Below, one piece after another: positions 43,350 to 52,617 of a stretch of DNA of 53,750 nt. Below the pieces are notes generated by a model. It had not been told where the DNA came from. It searched no databases and saw nothing but the letters and a program-made list of their open reading frames with translations. The stretch is from Acinetobacter sp. Ver3 (GTDB lineage: Bacteria > Pseudomonadota > Gammaproteobacteria > Pseudomonadales > Moraxellaceae): assembly GCF_000632455.1 (NCBI RefSeq), contig NZ_JFYL01000016.1, forward strand, positions 1-53,750, given 5' to 3'. Position numbers and translations under genes: made by a program. Position 1 is the first letter of the stretch. Each line of letters starts with the position of its first letter.

Positions 43350-44069
43350 TTAGTAATGGCATAAAGATGTATTTCGAGTCAGATCGGGTCCCCAAGTTCG
43401 GTAACCTTGAGTATCAATATGTATTTGACCAGTCGCATACAAACCTAAGCCCATATTTAAGCTTTGACCATAATTCTGCCAAAATTGGCACAATTTAAAT
43501 TTAGAATTTTCGATGAATGCATAATCTTCAGCCTGAGGAAATTCAGGACCGATTCTGAAATCAATGGCTGAGTTATACAAGTGTCGAGACGAACCTGCGC
43601 CACCAGCACACTGATTTAATGGAAGGTCACGATATACAGATGTAACCTCAAAATCAGTTAAAATCCTTGCTGCAACGAGATATTTAAATACTTTCAGTGT
43701 TGGTAACTGATTCGACCATAGCTCACGGTTTGGAACCATATATTCAGATTTACCACATTTCTGCCAAGCACGTGCTGATTTAAAGAGTTCAAAACTTGGG
43801 ATAATATTGCCAACATTATTACGTTCTAAGTATTGTTCATATTCTCGTGCTTGAGCTTGGTTATTACCTTGCATCAGCCAAACACGATAAGAATTCGGCA
43901 TGACTTTTGGTCGCGCTGGACGTTCATAGGTTATTTTTTCTTGTGGAATATATATGCGTTGACCATCATTGGTGACGATTGTTCGTCCTTTTTGAGGGGA
44001 GGACGTACATCCAATCAATATCAACGATATTGCACTGATTGAGCACAAGCCCTTCAAAATTAATTTCAT
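43350..44069 (-). CDS. Lipoprotein with M15 (D-Ala-D-Ala carboxypeptidase-like) domain
   Basis: The 239-residue protein has a lipoprotein signal with lipobox LILIGC (Cys at about residue 21). A C-terminal peptidase M15_3-type domain follows. It carries the zinc motif S-x-x-H-x6-D in GSSRHLYNSAIDF and a late histidine in GQIHIDTQGYRTW. Such proteins trim peptidoglycan cross-links or act on stem peptides. The N-terminal half (about 25-110) has no recognised domain. It stands alone between the O-methyltransferase and fdxA and has its own terminator. Confidence 0.82.
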   Translation of the reverse strand: MKLILKGLCSISAISLILIGCTSSPQKGRTIVTNDGQRIYIPQEKITYERPARPKVMPNSYRVWLMQGNNQAQAREYEQYLERNNVGNIIPSFELFKSARAWQKCGKSEYMVPNRELWSNQLPTLKVFKYLVAARILTDFEVTSVYRDLPLNQCAGGAGSSRHLYNSAIDFRIGPEFPQAEDYAFIENSKFKLCQFWQNYGQSLNMGLGLYATGQIHIDTQGYRTWGPDLTRNTSLCHY

Positions 44070-44164
44070 TATAAATAAATTTTACTAAAGCAAATAAGTT
44101 TCTATTTTATGCTAATTGATTATCAAGAATACGTATAAATTGCAAATAAATGTACCAATTGGGT

Positions 44165-44191
44165 ATAAAAAAGATCAGCCGAAGCTGATCT
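44165..44191 (-). terminator. Terminator of fdxA
   Basis: AGATCAGC and GCTGATCT form an 8-bp stem with a CGAA tetraloop. On the minus strand a T-tract follows. Confidence 0.85.
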
Positions 44192-44200
44192 CTCATTGGA

Positions 44201-44524
44201 TTATTTTTCTAAATATTGCAATTTGTTTGGTTTGCCATTCCATTCTTCACGGTCAGCTGGCTGATCACCAATCTGAGTAATATTTGGCCATTTTTCTGCA
44301 AGTTCAGCATTGAGTTCGATAAAGACTTCTTGACCTTCAGGCAGTTCATCTTCCGAGAAAATGGCATTTGCAGGGCATTCAGGCTCACATAACGCGCAGT
44401 CAATACACTCATCTGGATTAATGACTAGAAAGTTTGGACCTTCATAGAAACAGTCAACTGGGCAAACTTCTACGCAGTCTTGATACTTACATTTAATACA
44501 ATTTTCAGTGACAACAAAGGTCAT
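44201..44524 (-). CDS. fdxA: Seven-iron ferredoxin FdxA
   Basis: The 107-residue ferredoxin has two cluster motifs. The first, C-x2-C-x4-C-x-EVCPVDC, is the [3Fe-4S]/[4Fe-4S] arrangement of FdxA (cysteines at about 9, 12, 17, 21). The second is [12 protein letters not shown] (C40, C43, C46, C50). The C-terminal extension ([21 protein letters not shown]) is typical of Azotobacter-type 7Fe ferredoxin. It carries low-potential electrons in the cytoplasm. It neighbours mutS, a common arrangement in Acinetobacter and Pseudomonas. Confidence 0.95.
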   Translation of the reverse strand: MTFVVTENCIKCKYQDCVEVCPVDCFYEGPNFLVINPDECIDCALCEPECPANAIFSEDELPEGQEVFIELNAELAEKWPNITQIGDQPADREEWNGKPNKLQYLEK

Positions 44525-44713
44525 GGCGTCAGCTACCTAAAAAATATGGTTCTAATAACGAATGCTGTATTTTAGGCAAATTGAACGAAACTAACAATTC
44601 CTTTTCTTGATATTTAATATAGGGGATGCTACTAAATCAGTAATATTTATGATGAGATCGTACTAATTTGCAAATTCTCAGGCATTCTGCCTCTGATTTC
44701 AAAAATCATGATT

Positions 44714-44740
44714 AAAAAAAGCCAGCAGATCGCTGGCTTA
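44714..44740 (-). terminator. Terminator of mutS
   Basis: AAGCCAGC and GCTGGCTT form an 8-bp stem with a 5-base loop. On the minus strand a T-tract follows. Confidence 0.85.
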
Positions 44741-44759
44741 TTGATTGAGTGTGCTTGAA

Positions 44760-47411
44760 CTAAGATTTTTGGAGTAATTGTTTGAGTTGGTAGAGTTGAT
44801 CTAAAGCCTGTCTTGGACTTAAGTCATCTACAATAATTTCTGAAAGAAGTTGTTCAACTTGAGAAGGTTTACGAATTTCAACCACTTTTTCAACTTCAAT
44901 AATTTTTTCTACAGGGTTACTATTTGAAAATAAATCTTGAGAGAACAAATCTTTTTGCACAGGTTGGGTTTGCAGTTGGAGTTTCTCCAGTTTTTTAAGT
45001 TTAGCTTGAGCCTCTTTAATCACGTTTTGAGGAATACCTGCTAGTTTAGCGACCTGTAAACCATGACTTTGACTTGCAGGACCTTTTTGAACCTTATGCA
45101 ATAAGATGAGATGACCATTCACTTCTTGCGCAGTGACATGATAATTATCAATACACGGATCCATGCCTAATTCTGTTAATTCAAAATAGTGCGTTGCAAA
45201 AAGACATAAACATTTAATGCGATGCGTCAAATCAAGGACACAAGCCCAAGCTAATGACAAACCATCATAAGTACTTGTACCACGACCCACTTCGTCCATT
45301 AATACCAAAGATTGTTGAGTGGCATGATGTAAAATTTGAGAAGTTTCCGTCATTTCCACCATAAATGTAGATTTGCCTGAAGAAAGATCGTCTGCTGAAC
45401 CGATACGCGTAAAGATCCGATCAATAGGTCCCAATTTGGCAGATTTCGCTGGAACGAAGCTACCGCAATATGCCAAGAGCGTAATTAACGCCGTCTGACG
45501 CATGAATGTGGATTTACCACCCATATTTGGGCCTGTAATAATCGACATACGATGCTGTACATCTAAATAAGTATCATTTGGGGTGTAAGGCGTTTTAATC
45601 AGTGATTCAACAACGGGATGGCGTCCTGCTTGAATGTGTATTCCAATTTCAGGGCTAAATTCCGGACGATTCCAATTATATAATCTTGATAGATGTGCGA
45701 AGTTTGTCAGTACATCCAGTTGAGCAATGGCACTCGCCATCATTTGAAGATTGGCAATATCTTGACGTAATTCATCCAATAACATTTCAAACAAAAGTTT
45801 TTCACGAGCCAATGCACGCGATTCACTTGAAAGCACTTTATCTTCGAAAGACTTCAATTCAGGGGTGATGTAACGTTCAGCATTTTTTAATGTTTGACGA
45901 CGAATATAATGGGCAGGAGCTTGTTCTGCTTGCGCTCTGGTTAATTCAATATAATACCCACTCACTCGGTTATAACCGATTTTTAGTGTGTTTATACCTG
46001 TTGTTTCTCTTTCTTTGATTTCTAAATCAATTAAAAATTGTCCTGCATGATCGCGTATTTGACGAAGTTCATCCAATTCATGATCAAAACCATTTGCAAT
46101 GACATTGCCATCTCTGAGTAGAACAGGTGGGTTTTCCACAATGGCTGACATGAGGCGATGATGTAAACCATTAAAGTCACCCAATTCCTCATTCAATTGA
46201 TCGATTAAAGCGGATTGCTGTGTTGAAGTCATTGGTGCTAATGCATGGCGTAAATACGGAATCTGAGCACAGGCTTGACGTAGTTGCACTAAATCACGTG
46301 GTCGCGCACTTCCTAATGCCACACGGCTGAGTACGCGTTCGATATCACTGATTTCTTTTAATACCAGACGAATCGGAGCTTCATGATAGCCAGATAATAT
46401 GGTTTGTATCGCATCTAAACGCTGGTCTAACAACGCAGTATCACGAATGGGTTGCATCAAGATTCGACTCAGCAGTCGGCTACCCATAGCCGTTTGGCAT
46501 TGGTTGGTTAAATCAAATAATGAAGTGCCATGCTCAAATAAAGGATCAATAATCTCTAGATTCCGTCGCGTCACAGGATCAAGAGCGATAAAATCGGAGC
46601 TTTGTTCAAGTCGAATTGAACGAATATGTGGCAATGCTGTCTTTTGGGTATCTTTAGCATAATGAATTAAAGCTGCCGCGGCTGCTTTCGCTAACTCAAG
46701 ATGTTCAATTCCAAAGCCAGATAAAGTACTTACGGCAAATTGATCACATAAAGTTTTTTGCGCATTATTCAGATTGAAGTCTACATTTGGGCGTTTTGTA
46801 ACGGGACAATCAAGAATTTGCTTAATCTGTTCAACCACTTCTGGATGCTTGAAATCTTCATCAATCAAAACTTCACTTGGCATAAGACGCGCAAGTTCCA
46901 GAGGAAGTTGTTCAGCTTGAAAACTTTGTTGTTGGACTTTAAAAATACCTGCACTGAGATCTAATAGGGCGATACCAATTTCATCAGATTTAATACAGAT
47001 GGATACTAAATTTGAACTCTGATGGGCATTCAGCAATGCATCGTCTGTCAATGTACCCGGTGTAATAATTCTGACTACACCACGTTCGACAGGTCCTTTA
47101 CCAGTGACTTCCCCAAGTTGTTCACAAATAACAACGGTTTCACCTTTTTTAACTAAACGCGCTAAGTATCCTTCTGCTGCATGATAAGGAACCCCAGCCA
47201 TTGGTATCGGTTGTCCATTCGCTTTACCACGGTGGGTTAACGTAATCCCTAAAATTTTGGCGGCTTTATGCGCATCGTCAAAAAATAACTCGTAGAAATC
47301 ACCCATACGATAGAACATTAACGAATGCGGGTGCTGTAATTTCACCGTCATGTATTGCTGCATCATTGGCGTCAATGTTGAAAGATCGATATTGGATTGA
47401 TCTAAAGTCAT
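44760..47411 (-). CDS. mutS: DNA mismatch repair protein MutS
   Basis: The 883-residue MutS protein recognises mismatches and starts repair with MutL. The N-terminal mismatch-binding domain has the F-x-E motif ([10 protein letters not shown] about 38, E about 40). The C-terminal ATPase has Walker [10 protein letters not shown], Walker [17 protein letters not shown] and the dimer-domain helix. An extended frame reaches to 47588, but the upstream part is hydrophobic and not MutS-like. The ATG at 47411 gives the conserved start ([27 protein letters not shown]). It is divergent from the iif cluster. Confidence 0.96.
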   Translation of the reverse strand: MTLDQSNIDLSTLTPMMQQYMTVKLQHPHSLMFYRMGDFYELFFDDAHKAAKILGITLTHRGKANGQPIPMAGVPYHAAEGYLARLVKKGETVVICEQLGEVTGKGPVERGVVRIITPGTLTDDALLNAHQSSNLVSICIKSDEIGIALLDLSAGIFKVQQQSFQAEQLPLELARLMPSEVLIDEDFKHPEVVEQIKQILDCPVTKRPNVDFNLNNAQKTLCDQFAVSTLSGFGIEHLELAKAAAAALIHYAKDTQKTALPHIRSIRLEQSSDFIALDPVTRRNLEIIDPLFEHGTSLFDLTNQCQTAMGSRLLSRILMQPIRDTALLDQRLDAIQTILSGYHEAPIRLVLKEISDIERVLSRVALGSARPRDLVQLRQACAQIPYLRHALAPMTSTQQSALIDQLNEELGDFNGLHHRLMSAIVENPPVLLRDGNVIANGFDHELDELRQIRDHAGQFLIDLEIKERETTGINTLKIGYNRVSGYYIELTRAQAEQAPAHYIRRQTLKNAERYITPELKSFEDKVLSSESRALAREKLLFEMLLDELRQDIANLQMMASAIAQLDVLTNFAHLSRLYNWNRPEFSPEIGIHIQAGRHPVVESLIKTPYTPNDTYLDVQHRMSIITGPNMGGKSTFMRQTALITLLAYCGSFVPAKSAKLGPIDRIFTRIGSADDLSSGKSTFMVEMTETSQILHHATQQSLVLMDEVGRGTSTYDGLSLAWACVLDLTHRIKCLCLFATHYFELTELGMDPCIDNYHVTAQEVNGHLILLHKVQKGPASQSHGLQVAKLAGIPQNVIKEAQAKLKKLEKLQLQTQPVQKDLFSQDLFSNSNPVEKIIEVEKVVEIRKPSQVEQLLSEIIVDDLSPRQALDQLYQLKQLLQKS

Positions 47412-47615
47412 CTGTGAAAAAAACCTGTAGTTAAATTTTGAAACGAAGAAGTACTGCTCAAGCTTAGCATGAGAAAAAATGCGTAAATCGATTATAAGAT
47501 CTATTTTTAGCAAAAGATAAATGAGTCGAACCAATATTATAACCAACGACTCAATTTCGTTCATTGAATAATTAAATTCGATATCCATTTATGCAAATTC
47601 TTTGTGTAAAGAATC

Positions 47616-47652
47616 AGCAGTCTCTGGATAGTCTCCGCATCTTTTGGACAGT
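47616..47652 (+). promoter_or_regulatory. XylS-like direct repeats upstream of iifA, candidate IifR site
   Basis: Two direct repeats, AGCA-N6-GGATAGT (47616-47632) and CGCA-N6-GGACAGT (47636-47652), are spaced 20 bp apart. They resemble the TGCA-N6-GGNTA half-sites of XylS-type AraC regulators. They lie 58 bp before the iifA start, where such a regulator would touch the -35 region. IifR, an AraC/XylS protein, is encoded at the other end of the cluster. The 300 bp between mutS and iifA holds no other clear feature. Confidence 0.6.
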
Positions 47653-47709
47653 TTGTTATCGCATTTCATTTCATGATCAGATCATATTTGATGTCTTAGG
47701 GAAGAAAAA

Positions 47710-48960
47710 ATGACAGGTCAAACGATTGAGATCACCACCAAATCAGGGAATCGTTATTCAGGATATTTGGCAGTGCCAGAAGCGAAGAAAGGTCCAGGGA
47801 TTGTATTGTGCCATGAAATATTTGGTATTAATGCAGCGATGCGAGCTAAAGCTGACTTTCTCGCAGAGGAAGGCTATACCGTTTTAGTCCCTGATCTATT
47901 TTGGCGTACTGCACCAAACATTGAGCTAGGTTATACACCTGAGGATTTTGAAAAAGCTTTTCAACTTTATCAGCAATATGATGAAGATCAGGGTGTAAAT
48001 GATATTCGTGAAAGTTTAGATTTTTTTTCAACTTTAGATACGTGTGACACGACTACGGGTCAGTCAGTGGTCGGATACTGTCTTGGTGGAAAACTTGCAT
48101 ATTTGGCTGCATGCCGTATTGATAACTTAGCGTGTTCGGTTGCTTACTACGGTGTAGGCATTGAAAAAGCGCTCGATGAACTCTCGAATGTGAAGGGTAA
48201 GCTTGTGTTACACATGGCTGAACTTGATCAATTCTGTCCAGCTGAAGCGCGAAATCAAATCACTGAAGCATGCGCACAATTTAAACATATTCATGCTTAT
48301 GTTTATGAAGGTGTTGATCACGCATTTGCACGACCGAATAGCGATCATTATCACAAACCATCGGCGCGATTTGCCCATGAACGTACCGTAACAGCATTAC
48401 ATGAAACGGTTGGCCCTCACTATGACTTAGTTGCATTGTGGGAAGAGCATATCAGACATGAGTTCGACACGCGCGATGTACCAGCAACTATGGCAACGAT
48501 GGTCGCTCAACCATATGTGAATCACATTCCAACATTGACAGGTGGTGTGGGATATAGCCAGTTAGCGCGATTCTATCGATATCATTTTGTACATCAAAAC
48601 CCTCAAGATATGAAAATCACCTCAATTTCAAGAACCGTGGGATCTACTCAGGTTGTGGATGAATTCATCATGAGTTTCACTCACGATACTGAAATAGATT
48701 GGTTATTACCAGGTGTAAAACCGACTGGAAAATATGTCGAAATTCCGATGTTGGGGGTCATTCAGTTTAGAGGTCCAAAACTTTGTCACGAACATATTTA
48801 TTGGGATCAAGCTTCTGTACTTGTCCAAATCGGACTACTTAATCCAGAAGGATTACCTGTCGCAGGCGTAGAAACAGCGAACAAACTTTTAGATGAAGAT
48901 ATTCCTTCAAATGGCTTGATGCCAAGTTGGGAGTCGAGTGCTGGTAAGCCAATCGAATAA
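47710..48960 (+). CDS. iifA: IifA-type fusion: dienelactone-hydrolase domain plus SnoaL-like domain
   Basis: The 416-residue protein has an N-terminal dienelactone hydrolase domain (about 1-232) with the triad C124 (GYCLGG), D173 (AELDQF) and H204 (VDHAF), and E36 (CHEIFG) near the active site. A C-terminal NTF2/SnoaL-like domain follows (about 235-390). It is the first gene of an iif-type indole cluster. In Acinetobacter, IifA converts 3-hydroxyindolin-2-one to anthranilate without cofactor. That the fused domain structure belongs to the IifA of the published pathway is my reading of gene order and content. GGGAAG lies before the ATG. Confidence 0.75.
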   Translation: MTGQTIEITTKSGNRYSGYLAVPEAKKGPGIVLCHEIFGINAAMRAKADFLAEEGYTVLVPDLFWRTAPNIELGYTPEDFEKAFQLYQQYDEDQGVNDIRESLDFFSTLDTCDTTTGQSVVGYCLGGKLAYLAACRIDNLACSVAYYGVGIEKALDELSNVKGKLVLHMAELDQFCPAEARNQITEACAQFKHIHAYVYEGVDHAFARPNSDHYHKPSARFAHERTVTALHETVGPHYDLVALWEEHIRHEFDTRDVPATMATMVAQPYVNHIPTLTGGVGYSQLARFYRYHFVHQNPQDMKITSISRTVGSTQVVDEFIMSFTHDTEIDWLLPGVKPTGKYVEIPMLGVIQFRGPKLCHEHIYWDQASVLVQIGLLNPEGLPVAGVETANKLLDEDIPSNGLMPSWESSAGKPIE

Positions 48961-48981
48961 TCAAAATATGTGGGGCAAAAA

Positions 48982-49767
48982 ATGGAATTAAAAATTAAAG
49001 ATAAAGTTGCCATTGTCAGTGGTGGATCAACATTGATTGGACAGGCTGTGGTTCAAAGTCTCGTGAATTTAGGGGCTAAAGTTGCCATTTTAGACATTGA
49101 TGATTACGGAAAAACCATAGCTGCGCAACATCCTTATGAAGTGATGTTTATACAAACTGATCTAACTTCAGACATCGCAATTCAGGAAGCGGTGAACAGC
49201 ATTAGAAATCATCTAGGTGAAGTCAGTTATTTAGTGAATTTGGCATGTACCTATCTTGATGATGGTTTCAAATCACCACGATCAGATTGGTTAAAAGCAT
49301 TGGATATCAATTTGGTGTCTATTGTTGAGCTAACGCGTGCCGTATATGAAGATTTGCAAAAAAATAAAGGGTCAGTGGTGAATTTCACCTCGATTTCAGC
49401 GCAATGTGCTCAAACGGGGCGTTGGTTATATCCAGTGTCTAAAGCAGCAATTTTACAACTGACCAAATCAATGGCAATGGATTTTGCGCCAGATGGTATC
49501 CGTGTCAACTCAGTTTCACCAGGTTGGATTTGGTCGAGAGTGATTTCTGAAGTGAGTGGACAAAATCGTGCGAAAGCTGATGCTGTAGCAACTGATTATC
49601 ATCTCTTGGGACGTTTGGGTAATCCGGCAGAAGTGGCAAATGTAGTGACATTCTTATTGTCGGATGCTGCAAGTTTTGTGACTGGCGCAGATTATGCGGT
49701 AGATGGTGGGTATTCAGTCATGGGGCCTGAAACGAATCAACCCGCAATACCACGTTTAGCAGAATAA
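48982..49767 (+). CDS. iifB: IifB-type short-chain dehydrogenase
   Basis: This 261-residue SDR has a SGGSTLIGQ variant of the nucleotide motif near the N-terminus, the serine in NFTSISAQ, the catalytic Y and K in YPVSKAAI and a typical C-terminus (VTGADYAVDGGYSV). IifB oxidises indole-2,3-dihydrodiol to 3-hydroxyindolin-2-one in the indole pathway. A GTG at 48970 is in frame, but TGGGGC between it and the ATG at 48982 is the better ribosome site. It lies between iifA and the oxygenase gene. Confidence 0.82.
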   Translation: MELKIKDKVAIVSGGSTLIGQAVVQSLVNLGAKVAILDIDDYGKTIAAQHPYEVMFIQTDLTSDIAIQEAVNSIRNHLGEVSYLVNLACTYLDDGFKSPRSDWLKALDINLVSIVELTRAVYEDLQKNKGSVVNFTSISAQCAQTGRWLYPVSKAAILQLTKSMAMDFAPDGIRVNSVSPGWIWSRVISEVSGQNRAKADAVATDYHLLGRLGNPAEVANVVTFLLSDAASFVTGADYAVDGGYSVMGPETNQPAIPRLAE

Positions 49768-49788
49768 ATTAAATATTGGAGAATAAAG

Positions 49789-51027
49789 ATGAGAAAAATT
49801 GCAATTGTTGGTGCAGGTCAGTCAGGACTTCAACTTGGATTAGGACTGCTTGATAAGGGATATGACATCACGATTTTGTCGAATAAAACTCCTGATGAGA
49901 TTCGTCAAGGTAAAGTCATGTCTAGTCAATGTATGTTCCATACTGCGTTACAGACTGAGCGTGATTTAGGATTAAATTTTTGGGAAGAGCATTGTCCAGC
50001 GGTAGAAGGTATTAGTTTTGCTTTGGTTGATCCAGCAAGTGGTGAAAGAGCATTTAAATGGAGTGCGCGATTAGAGCGTTATGCTCAATCTGTTGATCAA
50101 CGTGTCAAGATGCCTTATTGGCTTGAAGAGTTTCAGCGCCGTGGAGGCAAGTTTGTTCTCCAAGATGTCGGTCTAAATGAATTAGAACATTTGGCTGACG
50201 AGTATGAATTAGTGCTATTGGCTGCGGGTAAAGGTGAAGTTGTTAAAGAGTTTGCACGTGACGCAGTACGTAGTACTTTTGACAAACCTCAGCGTGCATT
50301 GGCTTTGACTTATGTGAATGGAATGAAGCCAATTTCACCATACTCGAGAGTGAGCTTTAATATTATTCCTGGGGTGGGTGAGTATTTTTGTTTTCCTGCG
50401 CTTACAGTAAATGGTCCATGTGACATTATGGTTTTTGAAGGGATTCCTAATGGTCCTATGGATTGCTGGGCTGAAGTTAAAACACCAGAAGAACATTTAA
50501 ATAAAAGCTTAGAAATTTTGAAAGAACATTTGCCGTGGGAATATGAGCGTTGTAAAGACGTAACGCTGACAGATAATGGCGGATATTTAGCAGGACGTTT
50601 CCCACCAACGGTACGTAAACCTGTCATGACATTGGCTTCTGGTAAAAAAATATTTGGTATGGCAGATGCATTGGTGGTGAATGATCCAATCACAGGTCAA
50701 GGATCAAATAATGCAGCTAAGTGTAGCAAGGTTTATTTCGATGCGATCTTAGCACACGGTAATCAAGCGTTTACTGAAGATTGGATGGAGTCAACATTTG
50801 AAAAATATTGGTCATATGCTGAAAAAGTCGTGAGCTGGACAAATAGTTTATTGGTTCCACCTCAACCTCATGTTGTTGAGCTACTGGGTGCAGCATCTCA
50901 AAATCATAATTTAGCTTCTCAGATCGTTAATAATTTTGATGATCCACGTAACTTTTCACCGTGGTGGTTTGACGAAAACGCAGCGAAAGAATTATTAGAA
51001 ACAGATCAAGTTTCTCAAGTGGCTTGA
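49789..51027 (+). CDS. iifC: Indole oxygenase IifC (StyA-like flavin monooxygenase)
   Basis: The 412-residue protein is a group E flavin monooxygenase of the styrene-monooxygenase StyA type. The FAD-binding GAGQSGLQLG lies at 8-17, with an ADALVVNDPITGQGSNNA C-terminal FAD motif (about 291-308). In iif clusters it oxygenates indole to indole-2,3-dihydrodiol. Alone it yields indigo, since indoxyl-type products dimerise in air. It needs reduced FAD from the StyB-type reductase in the next gene. The StyA family also acts on styrene, so styrene cannot be excluded, but the neighbouring genes fit indole. Confidence 0.88.
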   Translation: MRKIAIVGAGQSGLQLGLGLLDKGYDITILSNKTPDEIRQGKVMSSQCMFHTALQTERDLGLNFWEEHCPAVEGISFALVDPASGERAFKWSARLERYAQSVDQRVKMPYWLEEFQRRGGKFVLQDVGLNELEHLADEYELVLLAAGKGEVVKEFARDAVRSTFDKPQRALALTYVNGMKPISPYSRVSFNIIPGVGEYFCFPALTVNGPCDIMVFEGIPNGPMDCWAEVKTPEEHLNKSLEILKEHLPWEYERCKDVTLTDNGGYLAGRFPPTVRKPVMTLASGKKIFGMADALVVNDPITGQGSNNAAKCSKVYFDAILAHGNQAFTEDWMESTFEKYWSYAEKVVSWTNSLLVPPQPHVVELLGAASQNHNLASQIVNNFDDPRNFSPWWFDENAAKELLETDQVSQVA

Positions 51028-51046
51028 TGGAACTGAGGTGTTAAAA

Positions 51047-51571
51047 ATGGATGTATTAGATAAAATTAATCTGCAAGAGATTGACATCAGTAATCCTCGC
51101 GAGATTCGTAATCTTCTTGGTCAGTTTGCCACAGGTGTTACCGTAATCACCACACGTGGAACGGATGGACGAAAAGTGGGTATGACAGCCAATTCATTTT
51201 CTTCGTTGTCATTAGATCCACCGCTTGTGTTGTGGAGCTTGTCGAAAACAGCACCAAGTTTGCCCGATTTTGTTGCAGCTGAGCACTTTGCAATTCATAT
51301 GTTAACGAAGGAGCAGCATCAGCTTTCTACCCATTTTGCCCGTGGTGCACAAGATAAGTTTGCCACAGTTGATCATGGTGAATGTGATACAGGTGTTCCA
51401 TTACTGAACGAAGCACTTGCTACACTTGTCTGTAAAAATGTACAGCAATACGAAGGTGGCGATCACTTGATTTTTATCGGTGAAATTCAAAAATATCAAC
51501 AAACTGCTGGTGAGCCCTTAGTGTTTCATGCTGGTCGTTACCAAATTGCAGCGAGCCATCCAGACCTTTAA
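51047..51571 (+). CDS. iifD: IifD flavin reductase (StyB-like)
   Basis: This 174-residue flavin reductase is of the HpaC/StyB type (FATGVTVITT, TANSFSSLSLDPPLVLW, GGDHLIFIG). It resembles the N-terminal half of IacG (13897-14859) closely but lacks the MarR-like tail. It reduces FAD with NADH for IifC. A GTG at 51038 is in frame; the TGAGGTG ribosome site fits the ATG at 51047 better. A terminator follows at once. Confidence 0.88.
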   Translation: MDVLDKINLQEIDISNPREIRNLLGQFATGVTVITTRGTDGRKVGMTANSFSSLSLDPPLVLWSLSKTAPSLPDFVAAEHFAIHMLTKEQHQLSTHFARGAQDKFATVDHGECDTGVPLLNEALATLVCKNVQQYEGGDHLIFIGEIQKYQQTAGEPLVFHAGRYQIAASHPDL

Positions 51572-51582
51572 TCATTGCTTTA

Positions 51583-51611
51583 AAAACCACGATGAATAAT
51601 CGTGGTTTTTT
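51583..51611 (+). terminator. Terminator between iifD and iifE
   Basis: AAAACCACGAT and its complement form an 11-bp perfect stem with a 5-base loop, followed by a T-tract. iifE starts 14 bp later, so iifE depends on read-through or its own promoter. Confidence 0.8.
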
Positions 51612-51624
51612 ATGGGAAATACAC

Positions 51625-52569
51625 ATGAAAAATAAAATTATATTAAGTGCTTTAACCTTGTTTACTACAGCAAATTCATCACATGTTTTTGCTTATGATT
51701 TACCGACTGTGAATTTGGGTATGACCAGCTTTCTAGATGGTGGACTACCAGCTGGACCTGGTTGGTATTCGCAAACGTATTTTCAACATTATGACAGTGA
51801 TAAGTTGAGAGATACGAGTGGACAAAAGCTTCCGCTGCCCAAAACAGATTTAAATTATCAAGTGATTGTCGAGCAATTAAGTTACATGTCGACCTATAAA
51901 CCGACTGCTCATTCAAGTCTAGGTCTGAATTTACTTATCCCTTATTTAAGTAAAATCAGCGTTGACGATGGTTTAAATAATCAAGCCTTAAAAGCTAAAA
52001 GTGGATTTGGAGATTTGATGATTGGTCCATTTCTCCAGTTTGATCCAGTCATGGGTGAACAGGGACCAAAATTTGTCCATCGAATAGAATTACAGATAAA
52101 TTTGCCGACAGGGGAATATCAGCAAAACCGTGATATTAATCCGGGTAATAATGCATTTTCCTTCAATCCATATTGGGCTGCAACGTATTGGTTTAATCCG
52201 AAATGGACAGCTTCGACACGCGCTCATTATTTGTATAATTTTAAAAATGATGATCCAACTTATGGTTTTGGTGCTGCTGATGACATCCAAGCGGGGCAAG
52301 CAGTACACATTAACTTAGCATCTGAATATGCTGTACATGATCAGATTCGATTGGGGTTAAGTGGGTACTATTTAAAACAGCTTACCGATACTAAAGTTGA
52401 TGGTGTAAAAGTCGATGGTCGCAAAGAAAGTGTGTGGGCAGTTGGACCTGGACTTATGTATAGCCACTCGCCAAAAAATCATGTAGTCGCAAATGCATAT
52501 TTTGAGCATGATGCAAAAAATAGAACTGAAGGCGATCGATTACAAATTCGATACATTCATCATTTCTAA
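51625..52569 (+). CDS. iifE: Outer-membrane transport protein, MetA-pathway/phenol-degradation family (IifE-like)
   Basis: The 314-residue protein has a signal peptide (about 1-22, SSHVFA) and belongs to the family of outer-membrane proteins found beside phenol and aromatic degradation genes (COG4313-like). Typical phrases are LPTVNLGMTSFLDGGLPAGPGWYSQTYFQHYDSDKL and GFGDLMIGPFLQFDP, and the barrel ends in an aromatic residue (RYIHHF). It probably lets hydrophobic substrate across the outer membrane. The frame is open from 51592, but that start lies inside the terminator; the ATG at 51625 with TGGGAAAT is right. The symbol is inferred from position as the fifth gene. Confidence 0.8.
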   Translation: MKNKIILSALTLFTTANSSHVFAYDLPTVNLGMTSFLDGGLPAGPGWYSQTYFQHYDSDKLRDTSGQKLPLPKTDLNYQVIVEQLSYMSTYKPTAHSSLGLNLLIPYLSKISVDDGLNNQALKAKSGFGDLMIGPFLQFDPVMGEQGPKFVHRIELQINLPTGEYQQNRDINPGNNAFSFNPYWAATYWFNPKWTASTRAHYLYNFKNDDPTYGFGAADDIQAGQAVHINLASEYAVHDQIRLGLSGYYLKQLTDTKVDGVKVDGRKESVWAVGPGLMYSHSPKNHVVANAYFEHDAKNRTEGDRLQIRYIHHF

Positions 52570-52572
52570 TCA

Positions 52573-52601
52573 AAAAAGCCTGTGATTTCACAGGCTTTTT
52601 T
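52573..52601. terminator. Bidirectional terminator between iifE and iifR
   Basis: AAGCCTGTGA and its complement form a perfect stem of more than 10 bp with a 2-base centre. Flanking A and T tracts let it serve both convergent genes. Confidence 0.9.
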
Positions 52602-52617
52602 ATTGGCAGACATAAAA

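Noticed and set aside
47412..47588. N-terminal extension of MutS
   Set aside because: The extra residues are hydrophobic and unlike MutS; the conserved N-terminus begins at the ATG at 47411.
49789..51571. Styrene degradation operon (styAB)
   Set aside because: No styrene oxide isomerase or phenylacetaldehyde dehydrogenase is present; an SDR, a DLH-SnoaL fusion and an AraC regulator fit an indole cluster better.
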